From ZLKRG08 sp964654815 (lineage in GTDB: Bacteria; Actinomycetota; Actinomycetes; Nanopelagicales; Nanopelagicaceae), in the NCBI GenBank assembly GCA_964654815.1, contig CAZZLH010000011.1, positions 1 through 36,348 on the forward strand: a stretch of 36,348 nucleotides of DNA, given 5' to 3'. The position numbers were made by a program, and so were the translations under genes. Every line of letters begins with the position of its first letter. Positions within the stretch are counted from its first letter, which is position 1. The notes beneath the pieces were generated by a model that saw only the letters and a list, made by a program, of their open reading frames with translations, searched no databases and was not told where the DNA came from. Shown piece after piece: positions 33,632-36,348 of this stretch.

Positions 33632-34052
33632 CAGATTTTCGCTTCTCAATCTCAATGCCAAGCTCCAGGATTGCCACTGCAGCCAACTGATCTATCAAGC
33701 CACGTTGGGCTCTGCTCTCTTTGCCTGCTGCTTTTAGCAGGGACTCTGCATGGCTGCTTGTTAATCGCTCGTCGACATAAATGATTGGTAAATCAAAAGA
33801 TTCAGAGAATCGCTCGGCAAAACCAGCAACCAGCTCCACTGTCGCACCCTCGACACCGCTTAAATGTTTCGGCTTTCCGAGGAAAACCCCCACAATTTGA
33901 TGCTCTTCGATGATCTCGGCTATTTTGCTAAAGAGCGTCTTATCGTTTTTGAGCGTAATTAATGGGGTGGCAACCATTCCGTCTGAATCACAGATAGCCA
34001 GACCGACGCGCGCCTGCCCGTAATCAATACCGAGCCGGCGTCCAAATGACAT
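33624..34052 (-). CDS. ruvX: Holliday junction resolvase-like protein RuvX (YqgF)
   Basis: An RNase H-fold nuclease linked in other bacteria to 16S rRNA 5'-end processing and to junction resolution. The 142 residues have GIDYGQARVGLAICD with the first acidic residue, GKPKHLSGVEG, YVDERLTSSHAESLL and DQLAAVAILE with the last Asp. The ATG shares a base with the alaS stop (TAATG). Confidence 0.94.
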   Translation of the reverse strand: MSFGRRLGIDYGQARVGLAICDSDGMVATPLITLKNDKTLFSKIAEIIEEHQIVGVFLGKPKHLSGVEGATVELVAGFAERFSESFDLPIIYVDERLTSSHAESLLKAAGKESRAQRGLIDQLAAVAILELGIEIEKRKSDV

Positions 34053-36348
34053 TAGGAACCGATCGCCTTCTTAATCGACTGTTCTATTCCTGCAAGCGCG
34101 AGATCAACTTCCGAGAGTTTGGGACCGCCACCTTGAGCAAAGTCATCCTTACCACCGCCACCGCCACCTAGATTTTCGGATGCTTGCTTTACCAATGCGC
34201 CTGCCTTAATCCCCTTTGCCCTTGCGCCTTCAGAAGTTGCAATAACCAGAATAGCTTTGGCATCTACCACGCTTACCAACACCACAATAGATTCGCCTAA
34301 ACGATTTCGGATATCGAGCGCCATGGTTCGCAGATCTTCTACGCTAATTCCGGAATTTAGATTAGCGGCTAGATATTTGATATCGCCGATCGACTTAGCG
34401 TTGCTAAGCAATTTATCAACTTGAGCCAAAGCCTGCTGAGAACGTAATTGTCCTAACTCCTTCTCAGTATCCTTTAACTTGGTTAAAACTTCGTTGATTC
34501 GCTCCGGTAGGTCTTCCGGTTTAGCGCCTTTAATTAAATCGGTCAGTTGATTAACCAAGATATGTTCCCGTGCTAAGAATCGGTAGGCATCGACTCCTAC
34601 TAATGCCTCAACCCGTCGAACGCCAGCGCCAATCGAAGATTCCGAGATCAATTTGATGACTCCAAGTTGGCCAGTTCGTGAAACATGGGTGCCACCACAG
34701 AGCTCTCTGGCCCAATCGCCCACGCTTACCACCCGAACTTGATCTCCGTACTTTTCACCAAATAAGGCCATAGCGCCAATCTTCTTGGCATCTGCTTGGC
34801 TCATTACTTCGGCAGTTACCTCCCAATCCTCAAGTAGCAGTGAGTTAACTCGAGCCTCCACATCATTTAATACCGAAGTTGGCACCGCACCCGTGGCTGG
34901 AAAATCAAATCTGAATCTGCCGGGGGAATTCTCAGAACCCGCCTGAGTGGCAGTTTCGCCCAAGATCTCACGAAACGCCTTATGGACCATATGTGTTGCG
35001 GAGTGTGCTCTGGATATTGCGCGCCTACGTTCCAAATCAATCACCGCGTGAACATCATTGCCGACTTCTATCGCGCCAACAATAACTCGACCTCGATGCA
35101 CATTTAGCGATGGCACCGGTGATTGGACATCATCAATTTGTATGCGTGCGCCATTGCTTAAAGTGATAAGGCCACCGTCAGCCAACTGACCGCCACCTTC
35201 GGCATAGAAAGGTGTGCGATCCAATACCACTTCTATCTCATCACCCTCGGAGGCGCTCATCACGCTTTTGCCGTTAACTAATAATCCTCGTACCTTGCCC
35301 TCAGATTCGACATGTTGGTAACCAATGAACTCAGATAATCCATTCTCATCTGCGATTTTTCGATATTCACTTAGATCGGTATGGCCACTCTTCTTCGCCT
35401 TGGAATCAGCTTTGGCCCGCTCCCGCTGCTCTTTCATGAGCCTTCGGAAACCTTCTGCATCAACTGCTAAACCTTGCTCACCCGCCATTTCGAGGGTTAA
35501 ATCAATTGGAAAACCATAAGTATCATGCAATTTAAATGCTGCATCACCTGAGAGTGTGGATTGGCCAGCCGCTTTAACTTCCGCGGCAGCAATATCAAAT
35601 ATCTGGGTACCACTCTTGAGGGTCTGAAGGAAAGTCTCCTCTTCGGCGATGGCTACCTTTTCGATTCGAGTCTTATCAGTTACTAATTCTGGATATTGCG
35701 CGCCCATAGCCGAGATGGAAGCATCAATCAACTCTTTGATAACTGGTTCTTGGGAACCGAGCAGGCGCATATTTCTAATCGTGCGACGCATCATGCGACG
35801 TAGCACATAACCCCGCCCTTCATTACCTGGCGTCACGCCATCACTTATCAACATGGCAGCGGTTCGAGCATGATCTGCAATCACTCGCAGTGAGACATCA
35901 CTCTTGTTTGCGGTTCCATATTTAACGCCAGTCAAATCAACTGCGCGATTTAGGATCATGCGTGTGGTGTCGATCTCGTAGATATTCTCAACGCCTTGCA
36001 AAATTGCTGCCATACGTTCTAGGCCAAGGCCAGTGTCAATATTCTTGGCTGGCAGGTCTCCCAGAATTGGAAAATCGGTCTTGCCACTTCCGGCGCCGCG
36101 TTCGAACTGCATGAAGACTAGATTCCAAACTTCTAGATAACGCTCTTCATCGGCAATCGGTCCACCATCTTTGCCGTAGGACGGGCCACGATCGAAATAA
36201 ATCTCAGAGCAAGGCCCGCAGGGACCAGGTACTCCCATAGACCAGAAATTGTCATTCATATCGCGGCGCTGGATCCGCTCCTTTGGTACACCGATCTTCT
36301 TATGCCAAATATCTGCCGCTTCATCATCATCTAAATAGACAGTTACCC
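34052..36348 (-). CDS. alaS: Alanyl-tRNA synthetase, N-terminus outside window
   Basis: The frame is open at the right edge. About 765 of the usual 880 or so residues are visible, missing roughly the first 120. The aminoacylation domain is represented by DNFWSMGVPGPCGPCSEIYF and by GLGLERMAAILQG. The editing domain has the zinc motifs HSATH and CGGTHVSRTG, so mischarged tRNA clearance is intact. The C-Ala domain ends with a poly-Gly GGGGGGKDDFAQGGG motif. The internal ATG at 36259 is not the start, since family sequence (VTVYLDDDEAADIWHKKIG) continues upstream of it. Confidence 0.97.
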   Translation of the reverse strand, partial: VTVYLDDDEAADIWHKKIGVPKERIQRRDMNDNFWSMGVPGPCGPCSEIYFDRGPSYGKDGGPIADEERYLEVWNLVFMQFERGAGSGKTDFPILGDLPAKNIDTGLGLERMAAILQGVENIYEIDTTRMILNRAVDLTGVKYGTANKSDVSLRVIADHARTAAMLISDGVTPGNEGRGYVLRRMMRRTIRNMRLLGSQEPVIKELIDASISAMGAQYPELVTDKTRIEKVAIAEEETFLQTLKSGTQIFDIAAAEVKAAGQSTLSGDAAFKLHDTYGFPIDLTLEMAGEQGLAVDAEGFRRLMKEQRERAKADSKAKKSGHTDLSEYRKIADENGLSEFIGYQHVESEGKVRGLLVNGKSVMSASEGDEIEVVLDRTPFYAEGGGQLADGGLITLSNGARIQIDDVQSPVPSLNVHRGRVIVGAIEVGNDVHAVIDLERRRAISRAHSATHMVHKAFREILGETATQAGSENSPGRFRFDFPATGAVPTSVLNDVEARVNSLLLEDWEVTAEVMSQADAKKIGAMALFGEKYGDQVRVVSVGDWARELCGGTHVSRTGQLGVIKLISESSIGAGVRRVEALVGVDAYRFLAREHILVNQLTDLIKGAKPEDLPERINEVLTKLKDTEKELGQLRSQQALAQVDKLLSNAKSIGDIKYLAANLNSGISVEDLRTMALDIRNRLGESIVVLVSVVDAKAILVIATSEGARAKGIKAGALVKQASENLGGGGGGKDDFAQGGGPKLSEVDLALAGIEQSIKKAIGS

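Overview
The window looks like a streamlined, moderate-GC actinobacterial chromosome, scaffolded with three runs of exactly 100 N (1249-1348, 9712-9811, 16209-16308), as in a metagenome or single-cell assembly. The actinobacterial signs are the gene order, an mIHF-type nucleoid protein domain next to guanylate kinase, a PriA without helicase motifs, a Ung with GQDPYPTPG, and several apparently leaderless genes. The compact, lower-GC style is reminiscent of freshwater acI/Nanopelagicales lineages. That placement is an inference and has not been tested.

Layout. Positions 1-7642 are mixed in orientation. They hold the C-terminal part of an SGNH acyltransferase, thymidine kinase, a zinc alcohol dehydrogenase, a DUF554 membrane protein (minus), a YczE-type membrane protein, an AzgA-type purine permease closed by a strong terminator, uracil-DNA glycosylase and an orphan ABC ATPase (both minus), and serB. 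From 7690 to the right edge every gene is on the minus strand. Read in the direction of transcription (right to left) the order is alaS-ruvX-mltG-aroE-A24 peptidase, aroC-aroK-aroB-aroQ, efp-nusB, pyrR-pyrB-pyrC-carA-carB-pyrK-pyrD-pyrF, mIHF::gmk-rpoZ-coaBC-metK-priA, def-fmt-rsmB, rpe, hisE-hisG.

How it works together. The aro block supplies four or five shikimate-pathway steps. The pyr block encodes all of UMP synthesis except pyrE, and starts with pyrR behind a leader that carries a recognisable PyrR-binding loop whose lower stem includes the pyrR Shine-Dalgarno. UMP control by translational repression is therefore expected. The block runs directly into gmk, rpoZ, coaBC and metK, so nucleotide, RNA polymerase, CoA and SAM supply may share transcripts. 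Most joins are stop/start overlaps (ATGA, GTGA, TTGA, TGATG, TAATG, ATGTCTAA).

Most notable points: an in-frame fusion of the mIHF nucleoid protein to guanylate kinase, with a possible internal start for guanylate kinase alone; the PyrR operator; and six genes in which a TATAAT-like hexamer sits exactly 6 nt before the start codon, suggesting leaderless mRNAs. No tRNA, rRNA, CRISPR, insertion sequence or phage gene was seen, and no gene-free stretch exceeds about 150 bases apart from the unknown content of the N gaps.
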